64,000 nucleotides of DNA, taken from positions 62,001 through 126,000 of the forward strand of contig JACKNU010000005.1 of NCBI GenBank assembly GCA_024234675.1, written 5' to 3'. Position 1 is the first letter of the stretch. Each line of letters starts with the position of its first letter. Origin of the DNA: Pseudomonadales bacterium (lineage in GTDB: Bacteria; Pseudomonadota; Gammaproteobacteria; Pseudomonadales; Halieaceae). The translations under genes and the position numbers were made by a program. This document shows, in pieces, positions 35,176 through 43,756 of the stretch. The notes beneath the pieces were generated by a model. It was not told where the DNA came from and did not search any database. It saw only the letters and a program-made list of their open reading frames with translations.

Positions 35176-36263
35176 CAGCGGTTCGAAGGGTCGGCACAAT
35201 GCATGGATTCCTTAGACTCAGCCTGCGGGCGCTGCTGCTCTGCGCCGGGATACTGGGCAGCTGCGTGTCCACGGCAGCGGACTACCTCAGCTTCGCCACT
35301 GATGACGAGCAGAACAGCACCGAAATCTTCAGCAAGGCCAGCCCCGCGGTGGTCTTCGTCACCAATACCGCCCTGCGGCGCAGTTTCTTCAGCCTCAACG
35401 TGGAGGAGATACCCCGTGGCGCCGGCACCGGTTTCGTGTGGGACGACAGCGGTCTGATCGTCACCAACTTCCACGTGATTGCCGGCGCCCATAAACTCAC
35501 CGTCACCCTGCAGGATCGCAGCGAATACGACGCCGAGGTCATCGGGCTGGCCCCGGAAAAGGACCTGGCGGTACTGCGTATCGAGGACCCGCCGGACGAC
35601 CTGGTCACCCTGCCCCTGGGAGACTCATCGGAGCTGACCGTGGGCCGCAAGGTGCTGGCCATCGGCAACCCCTTCGGCCTGGACACCACCCTCACGACCG
35701 GCATAGTCAGCGCCCTGGGGCGGGAGATCCCGGCGCCGGGAAACCGCCGTATTCGCGGCGTCATCCAGACCGATGCCGCCATCAACCCGGGTAATTCCGG
35801 CGGCCCGTTGCTCAATTCGCTGGGGCAACTGGTGGGAGTGAACACGGCCATCTACAGTCCCAGCGGCGCCAGCGCGGGCATCGGTTTCGCCATCCCCGTC
35901 AACACGGTCAAAGAGGTGGTACCCCAGCTGATCAGCTACGGGCGCATCCTGCGGCCCATGATTGGCGTGGAACTGGCCAGCGATGCCTGGCTGCGCCGCT
36001 ACCGCATCGAGGGCGTGCCCGTGGTGCATGTCTACCCCGGCTTGCCGGCGGCCAGGGCGGGCATGACAGGGGCTTATCGCGGACCGCGCGGCGAAATCGT
36101 CCTGGGCGACATCATCACCCGGGTGGGCGACACCACCATCCGCAACAACAGCGATTTCCTCGACGCCATGGAAACACTGCAGCCGGGCGACTCAGTGAGC
36201 ATCCACGCCCGCCGGGGCAAGGAGACCAAAACTTTCGACCTGGAGGTTATCGAATCGCAGTAG
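35172..36263 (+). CDS. Trypsin-like serine protease with PDZ domain (DegS/HtrA family)
   Basis: A 363-residue protein with one N-terminal hydrophobic segment (LRALLLCAGILGSCVSTA), serving as anchor or signal. The protease domain has the catalytic His in TNFHVIAGAH, the Asp in EKDLAVLR and the Ser in NPGNSGGPLLN. One PDZ domain closes the protein (VVHVYPGLPAARAGMTGAYRG, DIITRVGDTTIRNNSDF). The one-PDZ layout and length are like DegS, the site-1 protease of the envelope stress response, but DegP-like roles cannot be excluded. It overlaps the DUF1499 gene by 4 bases. Confidence 0.9.
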   Translation: MTAVRRVGTMHGFLRLSLRALLLCAGILGSCVSTAADYLSFATDDEQNSTEIFSKASPAVVFVTNTALRRSFFSLNVEEIPRGAGTGFVWDDSGLIVTNFHVIAGAHKLTVTLQDRSEYDAEVIGLAPEKDLAVLRIEDPPDDLVTLPLGDSSELTVGRKVLAIGNPFGLDTTLTTGIVSALGREIPAPGNRRIRGVIQTDAAINPGNSGGPLLNSLGQLVGVNTAIYSPSGASAGIGFAIPVNTVKEVVPQLISYGRILRPMIGVELASDAWLRRYRIEGVPVVHVYPGLPAARAGMTGAYRGPRGEIVLGDIITRVGDTTIRNNSDFLDAMETLQPGDSVSIHARRGKETKTFDLEVIESQ

Positions 36264-36290
36264 CGCTCGCCGCTTCGGCGCCGGTCCAGG

Positions 36291-36731
36291 TCAGGCCGCT
36301 TTTGCGACGGGCATCAGAACCGCGAACCCCCAGCCGGAGCCGGTAAAATTTGCCAGGATGTCGGTAATCCTGCCAATTGGCTCGGGCAGGGATTTGGGTC
36401 GTTGGTAGCGCTTGTCCGGCATCACCACGAAAGCTTTGGCCGCTCTCTCCCTGCCCCCCAGGAAATAGCTCACCCGCGGCTGTTTACGCAGGTTTCTTAT
36501 CCAGAAAGAGCGATCCGCCCGGAAGGTGCTGACGAAAACATACTTCCCCAGCCGGGTGGCCACCAGCGGGGTGCGACGCTTTGCCCCGGTCTTGAAACCA
36601 ACGGTTTCCAGTACGATAAGCCCTGCCGGCAAAAAGCGCGGTGACCCCACCCCCTTGCGCACCGCCGGTTCCACCACGCGATTCAACATACGGAAGAACT
36701 CGCGTTCCAGTACCTGCCTGTTCATTGTCAT
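36291..36731 (-). CDS. Nitroreductase/quinone reductase family protein (deazaflavin-dependent DDN type)
   Basis: A 146-residue protein with the split-barrel DDN/DUF385 signature: VLETVGFKTGAKRRTPLVA, RSFWIRNLRKQPRVSYFLGG and FVVMPDKRYQ. The ATG at 36731 is preceded by AGGAAG. Mycobacterial relatives use cofactor F420; proteobacterial members are widespread, and their cofactor is often unproven and may not be F420. It lies in a group of oxidoreductase genes. The reaction is unknown. Confidence 0.8.
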   Translation of the reverse strand: MTMNRQVLEREFFRMLNRVVEPAVRKGVGSPRFLPAGLIVLETVGFKTGAKRRTPLVATRLGKYVFVSTFRADRSFWIRNLRKQPRVSYFLGGRERAAKAFVVMPDKRYQRPKSLPEPIGRITDILANFTGSGWGFAVLMPVAKAA

Positions 36732-36805
36732 ACTTCCTGTCACCTTTCCGCTTGCCGTGGGGTCTACCCGGGGACCTGTTTGTACGGGCAATCGGCCCCG
36801 GCAGT

Positions 36806-37195
36806 TCACAGGATAAACATCAGCACCAGCAGGCTGCCAACGCAGACGGCTGACCACTTGTAAAAGCTGCCCCGGCTGGGGGGAGGCTTGCGGTTGCGCT
36901 GCTCCTCCATGACCAGACGGGCCATCAGGGCGTCCACGTCGCCGCTGCCCAGGCGCTCCGGCTTTGGTGAGGCCCGGACGCCGGCTGCGCCGCCAGCGGC
37001 CGGAACACTGGTGGCCGCGGCATCCACAGCGGCCCGGGACAGGCGCTCCTGCTCGCGCACGGCTTCCAGCAGCCGGAGCAACTGCCCCCGGTCCTCCGCG
37101 GGCATGGCCCTGATGGCATCGCCCATTCCGGGGTCCAGCCGGTAGGGCCTGCCATTGATGACAAAAGTGATCGGCTGCTGTTGGTCCATGGCCAC
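36806..37195 (-). CDS. Hypothetical protein with C-terminal membrane anchor
   Basis: This 129-residue protein starts MAMDQQQPITFVINGRPYRL. It contains a helical middle (MPAEDRGQLLRLLEAVREQERLS, about residues 31-53), a low-complexity Ala/Gly/Pro stretch, and a final hydrophobic helix (WSAVCVGSLLVLMFIL) that would anchor it in the membrane with the rest in the cytoplasm. No family was recognised. It lies 15 bases downstream of an SDR gene on the same strand. Confidence 0.7.
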   Translation of the reverse strand: MAMDQQQPITFVINGRPYRLDPGMGDAIRAMPAEDRGQLLRLLEAVREQERLSRAAVDAAATSVPAAGGAAGVRASPKPERLGSGDVDALMARLVMEEQRNRKPPPSRGSFYKWSAVCVGSLLVLMFIL

Positions 37196-37210
37196 TGCCC
37201 CCGGCGGCCG

Positions 37211-37960
37211 TCAGGCCAGGGTGCCGCCGTCCACACGGATGGCCTCACCGGTAATATGGATGCCGTCCTCGGAGGCCAGCATGGCAATCACCCCGGCTAC
37301 CACCTCCGGCCCGCGAGCGCCGGTGGGCGACACCACCCTGGAGATCAGTTCGAAATCCATGCTGGCGGGAAACTGCACCGCGTCGGTCATGCCGGTCTTG
37401 ATCTCGCCGGGACAGACACAGTTCACACGCACCCCGCGCTTGGCGTACTCGATGGCTATGCTGCGACTCATGGCCAGCACACCGCCCTTGCTGGCGGAAT
37501 AGGCGGCGCCACAGGGCAGTCCCGCCAGGGCCGCGGTGGAGGCGGCGTTGACGATACTCCCCTTGCTGGCGACCAGGTGCGGCAATACCTCCCGGCACAG
37601 CAGCATGGTACCGGTCAGGTTCACGTCTATGACCTGCTGCCACTGTGGCAACTCCAGTTCACTGGTATCGTCAAAGCGCAGCACGCCCGCCATGTTGACC
37701 AGGGCGTAGAGACTGCCGTACTGCGCCACACAGGCCGCCACGGCCACCTGTACGTCGTACTCCCGGCTGATGTTACAGACCCGTCCGCTGGCCTGGCCGC
37801 CGGTGTCGAGTATCCTGGCCACGGTATCCTCCACCGCGGCCCCGTCCACGTCGATACAGAAGACGCTGCCCCCTTCCTGCGCGATGCGCAGCGCGCTGGC
37901 CCTGCCGATACCGCCGCCGGCGCCAGTCACCAGTACCACCTTGTTCTTGAACCGCTGCAT
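37211..37960 (-). CDS. Short-chain dehydrogenase/reductase (SDR)
   Basis: A 249-residue classical SDR. It shows TGAGGGIGRASAL for NAD(P) binding, FCIDVDG favouring NAD(H), VNMAGVLRF, and the catalytic Ser (NAASTAALAG) with Tyr/Lys (AAYSASKGG). A CVCPGEIKTGM loop and an IRVDGGTLA end complete it. The Met at 37960 opens the family N-terminus. Many relatives oxidise hydroxysteroids or 3-hydroxyacyl derivatives. The divergent gene is an acyl-CoA dehydrogenase, and the 259-base gap between them probably holds promoters for both, although no strong -35/-10 pair was recognised. Confidence 0.9.
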   Translation of the reverse strand: MQRFKNKVVLVTGAGGGIGRASALRIAQEGGSVFCIDVDGAAVEDTVARILDTGGQASGRVCNISREYDVQVAVAACVAQYGSLYALVNMAGVLRFDDTSELELPQWQQVIDVNLTGTMLLCREVLPHLVASKGSIVNAASTAALAGLPCGAAYSASKGGVLAMSRSIAIEYAKRGVRVNCVCPGEIKTGMTDAVQFPASMDFELISRVVSPTGARGPEVVAGVIAMLASEDGIHITGEAIRVDGGTLA

Positions 37961-38218
37961 AACCGACTCCCCAAGCCCGAGGCGCCCAGCATGCCGCCGA
38001 CACCCGGTGTCGGTCAACCGCGGGAGCGGGATTCGAGGAGGTATCAACAAATCGGCGCCACTCAACCACAATCGGGCCGCAACAGGGCATTAGGGGCGTC
38101 GAGGCTGATATATTGAGCCATGGCCCGCCAGGGTGAGGCGCGCACGGCGCCGGGCTTTATCCGGGCCGGCGCACCCCCGTATCATACGGCCATCCCGGCA
38201 ACTACCTGGAGAGGAAAC

Positions 38219-39415
38219 TTGCAGGACCAAGAACAATTTCGCCGCGAGGTCAGGCAGTGGCTGCAGGCCAACTGCCCCGAGTCGCAACGCCAGCCGATCA
38301 CGGCCGCCGAGCAGTACTGGGGCGGGCGGCGCGGCAGTTTTCCCAGCGAGGATGCCCGCCTGTGGTACGAGCGCATGCGCGACCGTGGCTGGATCGCACC
38401 GGAATGGCCGATCGAGTACGGCGGGGGCGGCCTGAGCGACCAGCAGGCCAGGATCATCAAGGACGAGATGAAGCGAATCAATGCCCGCGCGCCGCTGTAC
38501 AGTATCGGCCTGTGGATGCTGGGCCCCGCACTGCTGGAATACGGTAACGAGGCGCAAAAACAACAGCACGTTCGCGCCATCATCAATGCCGAGACCCGCT
38601 GGGCGCAGGGCTATTCCGAACCCGGGGCGGGCTCTGACCTGGCCAGCCTGCAGTGCCGGGCCGAGGACATGGGGGACCACTTCCTGGTCAACGGGAGCAA
38701 GATCTGGACGACCTCCGCCGATAAATGCGACTGGATATTCTGCCTCGTGCGCACCGACCCGAAGGTGAAAAAGCAGGAGGGTATCAGTTTCCTGCTCATC
38801 GATATGGACACCCCTGGCGTCAGCACCAGCCCGATCGAGTTGATAAGCGGCGAATCCGAGTTCTGCCAGACCTTTTTCGACAATGTGAAAGTGCCCAGGG
38901 AAAATCTCGTCGGCGAACTCAACAAGGGATGGTCGGTGGCCAAGGCGCTGCTGGTACACGAACGCAAGCTGATGGCCGAGCTGGGCAGCGATTCGCCGCG
39001 CAAGATCGTGCCCCCCAATGAAGCAGCCCGTAAATACCTGGAATTCAGGGACGGCAGGATAGTCGACGCCCGGCTGCGCCTGGATCTGGTCGAGTACAAC
39101 ATGCAGATGCACGCCATCGCCCTCACCCACTTTCGCGGCTTTGAGGAAAAATCCGCCGGTGTCCGCAGCGCTGCGCCGCTGGTGATGAAGTACCTCGGCA
39201 CGGAGGCGGAAAAGACCAAGAGCGAACTGTTGCTGGCGATCATGGGCAGTCGCGGGCTGGGCTGGGAGGGCGATGAGTTCACCCCGGAGGAGCGCGACAC
39301 CCTGCGTCTGTGGGCCATGTCCAAGGCCATGACCATCGCCGGTGGCAGCTCGGAAATCCAGCTCAATGTCATCGCCAAGAACGTGCTGGGCTTGCCGCAG
39401 GCGGGGGGTACGTAA
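38219..39415 (+). CDS. Acyl-CoA dehydrogenase, first of a tandem pair
   Basis: An FAD acyl-CoA dehydrogenase of 398 residues, using the TTG at 38219 (GAGAGG about 6 bases upstream). Family blocks are WPIEYGGGGLSDQQ, GYSEPGAGSDLASLQCRA, VNGSKIWTTSADKC and the C-terminal SMAMTIAGGSSEIQLNVIAKNVLGLP-like end (about 375-395, with GGSSEIQ). MCAD has a catalytic Glu in its YEGT loop at that point; this protein has Gly there, so its base, if any, is elsewhere. It ends two bases before the second dehydrogenase, suggesting one transcript and possibly one complex. Confidence 0.92.
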   Translation: MQDQEQFRREVRQWLQANCPESQRQPITAAEQYWGGRRGSFPSEDARLWYERMRDRGWIAPEWPIEYGGGGLSDQQARIIKDEMKRINARAPLYSIGLWMLGPALLEYGNEAQKQQHVRAIINAETRWAQGYSEPGAGSDLASLQCRAEDMGDHFLVNGSKIWTTSADKCDWIFCLVRTDPKVKKQEGISFLLIDMDTPGVSTSPIELISGESEFCQTFFDNVKVPRENLVGELNKGWSVAKALLVHERKLMAELGSDSPRKIVPPNEAARKYLEFRDGRIVDARLRLDLVEYNMQMHAIALTHFRGFEEKSAGVRSAAPLVMKYLGTEAEKTKSELLLAIMGSRGLGWEGDEFTPEERDTLRLWAMSKAMTIAGGSSEIQLNVIAKNVLGLPQAGGT

Positions 39416-39417
39416 GC

Positions 39418-40557
39418 GTGCCACTGGTACTCAACGAAGAGCAGCGCCTGCTGCGGGATACCGCCCGGGATTTCCTCAACAGCAATGCCCCGGTCACGGC
39501 CCTGCGCAAGCTGCGCGATGAGCGCGACCCGCTGGGCTATGACAGCCAGTTGTGGCAGCAGATGGCGGAGCTGGGCTGGGCCGGCATCACCCTGCCGGAG
39601 GAGTACGGCGGGCTGGCTTTCGGGTTTACTGGCCTGGGCGTGGTGATGGAGGAGTGCGGCCGCACCCTGGCGGCCTCCCCGCTGTTTGCCTCGGTGGTGG
39701 TGGGCGCCTCCGCGCTGCTGCTGGGCGGCAGCGATGACCAGAAGCACGAGTTGCTGCCGTCCATAGCCAGCGGCGAGCTGACCCTGGCCCTGGCCCTGGA
39801 AGAGTCCCATCACCACCGCCCCACCCACATCGCCACCAGCGCGGCCCGCGCGGGCGAGGGCTTTGTGCTCAACGGCAGCAAGACTTTCGTGCTGGACGGG
39901 CACAGTGCCGACAAGCTGATCGTCGTCGCGCGCACCAGCGGCGACGAGCACTCAGGCGATGGCATCTCCCTGTTCCTGCTGGATCGCGATGCCGCCGGCG
40001 TGCACTGTACGCGCACCATCATGGCCGACAGCCGCAACGCCGCCAATATCCGCCTGGACAATGTCAGCGTCGGCAGCGACGGCCTGATCGGCACCCTGGA
40101 CCGCGGCTGGGAGATTCTGGAGCCAGTGCTGGACCGCGGTCGAGTGGCGCTGGCGGCTGAGATGATGGGTTGTGCCCTCGAGGCCTTCGAGCGCACCGTG
40201 GCCTATCTCAAGGAGCGGCAACAGTTCGGCGTGCCCATAGGCAGCTTCCAGGCCCTGCAGCACCGCGCCGCGCGCATGCAGGCGGACCTGGAACTGTGCC
40301 GCTCCGTCATCCTGCAGGCGCTGGGCGCCGTGGACGAAACCCCGGAGCAGTTGCCCATCCTGGCCAGCCTGGCCAAGGCAAAACTCAACGAACTCGTTAA
40401 ACTTGTCAGCAACGAAGCCGTTCAGATGCATGGCGGTATAGGGGTGACGGATGAGCTGGAGATCGGCTTTTTCCTCAAGCGCGCCCGCGTTACCATGCAG
40501 GTGTTCGGGGATACCGGCTTTCACCAGGACCGCTACGCCACGCTCTGTGGTTACTGA
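39418..40557 (+). CDS. Acyl-CoA dehydrogenase, second of a tandem pair
   Basis: A 379-residue acyl-CoA dehydrogenase beginning at the GTG at 39418. LNEEQRLLRDTARDFL, LPEEYGGLAFGFTGLGVVME, ALALEESHHHRP, GFVLNGSKTFVLDG and MHGGIGVTDELEIGFFLKRA are family blocks. The C-terminal loop reads VFGDTGFHQDRYA, without an apparent catalytic Glu. Adjacent pairs like this form alpha2-beta2 enzymes in steroid side-chain degradation, where one subunit loses the active site. That is the inferred arrangement here, not a demonstrated one. Confidence 0.92.
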   Translation: MPLVLNEEQRLLRDTARDFLNSNAPVTALRKLRDERDPLGYDSQLWQQMAELGWAGITLPEEYGGLAFGFTGLGVVMEECGRTLAASPLFASVVVGASALLLGGSDDQKHELLPSIASGELTLALALEESHHHRPTHIATSAARAGEGFVLNGSKTFVLDGHSADKLIVVARTSGDEHSGDGISLFLLDRDAAGVHCTRTIMADSRNAANIRLDNVSVGSDGLIGTLDRGWEILEPVLDRGRVALAAEMMGCALEAFERTVAYLKERQQFGVPIGSFQALQHRAARMQADLELCRSVILQALGAVDETPEQLPILASLAKAKLNELVKLVSNEAVQMHGGIGVTDELEIGFFLKRARVTMQVFGDTGFHQDRYATLCGY

Positions 40558-40575
40558 CAGATACTCGGGGTACAT

Positions 40576-40932
40576 ATGGAAACAGCAGCCAGGATCAGGG
40601 CCGTGGAGCGCTATATCGAGGCCTTTGCAAGCAGCGACATCGAGATCATCAAGGAGCTCTTTGCCAGCAACGCCCGCGTGGAGGATCCGGTGGGCACACC
40701 GGTACACGACGGCCTGGAGGCGATCTGCGCGTTCTACGAGGGCGCCCTGGCCAGCGGTGCGAAGCTGGCACTGACCGGCACGCCGCGCTGCGCAGGCAAC
40801 AGCGTGGCCTTTCCCTTCCAGGCTCTCATGCCGGGTGTGACCATCGATATCATCGACGTCTTCGAGTTCAATCACGAGGGCAAGATCATCGACATGAAGG
40901 CCTACTGGGGGCCGGAGAACTTCACTTCCTAG
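40576..40932 (+). CDS. Delta5-3-ketosteroid isomerase-like protein (SnoaL/NTF2 fold)
   Basis: The 118-residue protein aligns by eye to Comamonas testosteroni 3-ketosteroid isomerase along its length. The catalytic residues are kept: Tyr13 (ERYIEAF), Asp37 (VEDPVG) and Asp94 (IDVFEFN), matching Tyr14, Asp38 and Asp99. ELFASNARVEDPVGTP and MKAYWGPENF also match. Such enzymes shift a C5-C6 double bond to C4-C5 in 3-oxosteroids. The gene closely follows two acyl-CoA dehydrogenase genes, which supports steroid catabolism. It could instead act on a different oxo-substrate. Confidence 0.82.
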   Translation: METAARIRAVERYIEAFASSDIEIIKELFASNARVEDPVGTPVHDGLEAICAFYEGALASGAKLALTGTPRCAGNSVAFPFQALMPGVTIDIIDVFEFNHEGKIIDMKAYWGPENFTS

Positions 40933-41003
40933 TCCCGGCGTGCGCTGCCCGACTATCCCGGTCCCGCGCGCCGGCGTTATAATCCCGGTCCGGAGGTAAT
41001 GTC

Positions 41004-41429
41004 ATGTTCGCATACACCACACCCCTGATCGGCGGGTTGCTGATCGGCGCGTCCGCCGTGGCGCTGTTGTATTTCTTGGGCCGCATCGCCGGTATCGCCG
41101 GCATCGTCTGGGGCGCGGTCTCGGCCCAACCGGACAACGCCTGGCGCTGGCTGTTCATCGCTGGCCTGCTGGCCGGCCCGCTGGCCTATCACTTCCTGGC
41201 GGGCGTCCCCAACCCCGCCCCCAGTCCCCTGCCCTGGTGGCAGGCGGTGGCGGGCGGCCTGCTGGTCGGCATCGGTGTCAGGCTGGGCAGCGGCTGCACC
41301 AGCGGCCACGGGGTCTGTGGCATCGGCCGGCTGTCGCCGCGCTCACTGGTCGCCACCCTCACCTTCATGGCCACCGGCATCATCACTGTTTACGTGATTC
41401 GCCACGTGCTGGGGGAGTACCTGCCATGA
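41004..41429 (+). CDS. YeeE/YedE family sulfur-transport membrane protein
   Basis: A 141-residue membrane protein with about four helices. It has the family signature RLGSGCTSGHGVCGIGRLSPRSL, whose cysteines are thought to help pass thiosulfate across the membrane in YeeE-type channels. A strong GGAGGTA ribosome site lies 7 bases before the ATG, and TATAAT at 40978-40983 is a possible -10. The stop overlaps the start of the next gene as ATGA. The two genes together probably form a split transporter; the substrate is inferred as thiosulfate or a related sulfur compound. Confidence 0.88.
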   Translation: MFAYTTPLIGGLLIGASAVALLYFLGRIAGIAGIVWGAVSAQPDNAWRWLFIAGLLAGPLAYHFLAGVPNPAPSPLPWWQAVAGGLLVGIGVRLGSGCTSGHGVCGIGRLSPRSLVATLTFMATGIITVYVIRHVLGEYLP

Positions 41430-41836
41430 AAGCACTCATTGGACTGATCTGCGGGCTGGTCTTCGGGGTCGGCCTGGCCATGTCAGGCATGACCGATACC
41501 GCCAAGGTACTGGGCTTCCTGGATGTGACCGGGCAGTGGATACCGGACCTGGCATTCGTCATGGGCGGGGCGGTACTGGTGACCCTGATCGCCTTTCGTT
41601 TTGTGCTGAGAATGAAGAAGCCACTGCTGAACCCGCGCTTCTCGCTACCGGGCACCAGTGTGATCACCGGCCGCCTGCTCGCCGGCGCCGCGATTTTCGG
41701 TATCGGCTGGGGGGTATACGGCTACTGCCCGGGGCCCGCCATATCCGCCCTCACCTACCTGGACGACAAGACCTTCATGTTCGTGGCGGCGATGCTGGTA
41801 GGCATGGCAATCAGCAACAAACTGGCGCCGGGCTAA
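41426..41836 (+). CDS. DUF6691/YeeE-like membrane protein, partner of the preceding gene
   Basis: A 136-residue membrane protein with four hydrophobic segments. It starts MKALIGLICGLVFGVGLAMSGM and contains MTDTAKVLGFLDVTGQW and GWGVYGYCPGPAISAL, typical of the second half of split YeeE/YedE transporters. It overlaps the preceding gene by 4 bases. The CPGPA loop mirrors the CTSGHGVCG loop of the partner. Function follows the partner. Confidence 0.87.
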   Translation: MKALIGLICGLVFGVGLAMSGMTDTAKVLGFLDVTGQWIPDLAFVMGGAVLVTLIAFRFVLRMKKPLLNPRFSLPGTSVITGRLLAGAAIFGIGWGVYGYCPGPAISALTYLDDKTFMFVAAMLVGMAISNKLAPG

Positions 41837-41885
41837 CACTGCCGGGCTACAGCCGGGCCCGCGGTCCCTGTTAGACTGCCTCCCT

Positions 41886-43325
41886 ATGGACGCCTCACTG
41901 CTAACCAAGCTTATCGCGGTCGCCCTGGTGCTGGTTTACGTGCTGGCGATCGTGTCCGCCCTGGAAGCCATCATCAAGGCGCGCACCGCGCAGGGTGCCG
42001 TGGCCTGGACCATATCACTGCTGACGCTGCCCTATATCACCGTACCGCTGTACCTGGTGTTCGGCCGCAACAAGTTCGACGGCTACCTGGAGCAGCGCGA
42101 TGAAATCGAACAGGAGTCCCTGCGGCTGATTCGCGAAACCAGTTCCATGGTGGCCGAGCATATCGTGCCCGTATCCAGCGACACGCCGCTGTACGCCAGC
42201 CTGTTCAACCTGGCCCGCATGCCGGCTACCACCGGCAACAAGGTGGAGTTGCTGATCGACGGCCAGCAGACCTTCGACAGCATTGTGGCGGGCCTGGAAT
42301 CGGCCCGGGACTACATCCTGTTCCAGTTCTATATCATCCGCGACGACCAGCTGGGCAAGCGCCTCGGCCGGGTGCTGGCGGACCGGGCCAGGGCCGGCGT
42401 GAAGGTGTTCCTGCTGTACGACGAAATAGGCAGTCGCAAGTTTCCCAAGAGCCGCCTGTACCGACAGCTGCAGATGACCGGGATCAAGGTTGCCCCCTTC
42501 AACACCACCCAGGGGCGGCGCAATCGCTTCCAGCTCAATTTCCGCAACCATCGCAAGAACGTGGTCGTGGACGGCAAGTACGCCTGGATAGGCGGCCACA
42601 ATGTGGGCGACGAGTACCTGGGCAGGAAACGGCGGGTCGGCCACTGGCGCGATACCCATACCCGGGTCGAGGGTCCGGCGGTAATGGGCGCGGTGCTGGC
42701 CTTCGCCACGGACTGGCGCTGGGCGACCCGCACCCCCATGAATATCGACTTCGACATTACCGCCGCGGCCAAAGGCGACAGCACGGTGCTGGTATTCCCC
42801 TCCGATCCCGCCAGCGAATACGAGGAGGCCGGCCTCATGTACCACCAGGCCATCGTCGCCGCCACCCGCCGGATCTGGATCGCCAGCCCCTACTTCGTGC
42901 CCGATCACAGCATCATCGCGGCCCTGCAACTGGCCGCCCTGCGGGGTGTGGACGTGCGGGTGATGATTCCAGATGAACCGGACGGACCGGTGGTGGCCAT
43001 GGCGAACTGGTCCTACACCCGCGAGTTGTTGACTCCCGGCGTCAAGGTCTACCGCTATCAGGGCGGCTTCATGCACCAGAAGGTCTTTCTCATGGACGAT
43101 CACATCGCCGGAGTGGGCACCGCCAACTTCGACAACCGCTCGTTCCGCCTCAATTTCGAGATCACCCTGATTACCCACGACCCCGCCTTTGCGAAGCAGG
43201 TTGAGGTCATGCTCGACACAGACTTCCGCCGCAGCCGGCAGGTCAGCCTGGAGGAAATCGACACTAAACCGGCCTGGTTTCCGCTCGCCATGGGGATCTC
43301 GCGGCTGTTTTCACCGGTATTGTAA
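41886..43325 (+). CDS. cls: Cardiolipin synthase (ClsA type)
   Basis: This phospholipase-D-superfamily enzyme joins two phosphatidylglycerols to make cardiolipin. The 479-residue protein has two N-terminal membrane helices (LIAVALVLVYVLAIVSALEAI; ISLLTLPYITVPLYLVFG). It then has two HKD motifs: NHRKNVVVDGKYAWIGGHN (about residues 223-241) and MHQKVFLMDDHIAGVGTANFD (about 397-417). The C-terminus ends MGISRLFSPVL as in ClsA. No ribosome site is obvious. It stands alone between the sulfur-transport pair and lrgAB. Confidence 0.95.
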   Translation: MDASLLTKLIAVALVLVYVLAIVSALEAIIKARTAQGAVAWTISLLTLPYITVPLYLVFGRNKFDGYLEQRDEIEQESLRLIRETSSMVAEHIVPVSSDTPLYASLFNLARMPATTGNKVELLIDGQQTFDSIVAGLESARDYILFQFYIIRDDQLGKRLGRVLADRARAGVKVFLLYDEIGSRKFPKSRLYRQLQMTGIKVAPFNTTQGRRNRFQLNFRNHRKNVVVDGKYAWIGGHNVGDEYLGRKRRVGHWRDTHTRVEGPAVMGAVLAFATDWRWATRTPMNIDFDITAAAKGDSTVLVFPSDPASEYEEAGLMYHQAIVAATRRIWIASPYFVPDHSIIAALQLAALRGVDVRVMIPDEPDGPVVAMANWSYTRELLTPGVKVYRYQGGFMHQKVFLMDDHIAGVGTANFDNRSFRLNFEITLITHDPAFAKQVEVMLDTDFRRSRQVSLEEIDTKPAWFPLAMGISRLFSPVL

Positions 43326-43411
43326 CATCGCGGCCAGTTGTCAGTTGCGCCGGCTCCCGCGCCATCGTCACTGTTCTTGCAACCGCCCCTGGAATAATGG
43401 GAGTACGCCAA

Positions 43412-43756
43412 ATGCTCGGTTTTTTCATCATATTGCTGTCCTGCCAGTTACTGGGGGAAGTACTCGTCATCGCCACGGGCCTGCCCTTGCCGGGCCCGGT
43501 CATCGGCATGGCCCTGCTGTTCGTCGGGCTGCTGGTGCGGGGCAGCATACCCGCGGGCCTGGATCGCATGGGCGATGCCCTGCTGAGCCACCTGTCGCTG
43601 CTGTTCGTGCCCGCCGGGGTGGGTGTCATGTTGCACGCTGAGTTGATCGGCGCCGAGCTGTTGCCCATCGCCGGTGCGGTGATCCTTGGCACCATGCTCA
43701 CCATCGTCGTCACCGCCTGGATCATGCAGTTACTGACGCGCAGGTCGCCGCAATGA
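43412..43756 (+). CDS. lrgA: CidA/LrgA-family holin-like membrane protein
   Basis: A 114-residue protein with four hydrophobic helices. LLSCQLLGEVLVIATGLPLPGPVIGMALLF (about residues 8-37) and LSLLFVPAGVGVMLH form the LrgA signature. The ATG at 43412 has GGGAG 8 bases upstream; an earlier ATG at 43397 is possible. LrgAB/CidAB proteins influence autolysis in Gram-positives, and in other bacteria LrgAB-like pairs have been linked to pyruvate or glycolate movement; the role here is unknown. It overlaps lrgB as ATGA. Confidence 0.9.
   Translation: MLGFFIILLSCQLLGEVLVIATGLPLPGPVIGMALLFVGLLVRGSIPAGLDRMGDALLSHLSLLFVPAGVGVMLHAELIGAELLPIAGAVILGTMLTIVVTAWIMQLLTRRSPQ

Noticed and set aside
38109..38114. 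TATATT as a promoter -10 for the acyl-CoA dehydrogenase operon
   Set aside because: No acceptable -35 lies at the right distance and the leader would be long, so it is too weak to list.
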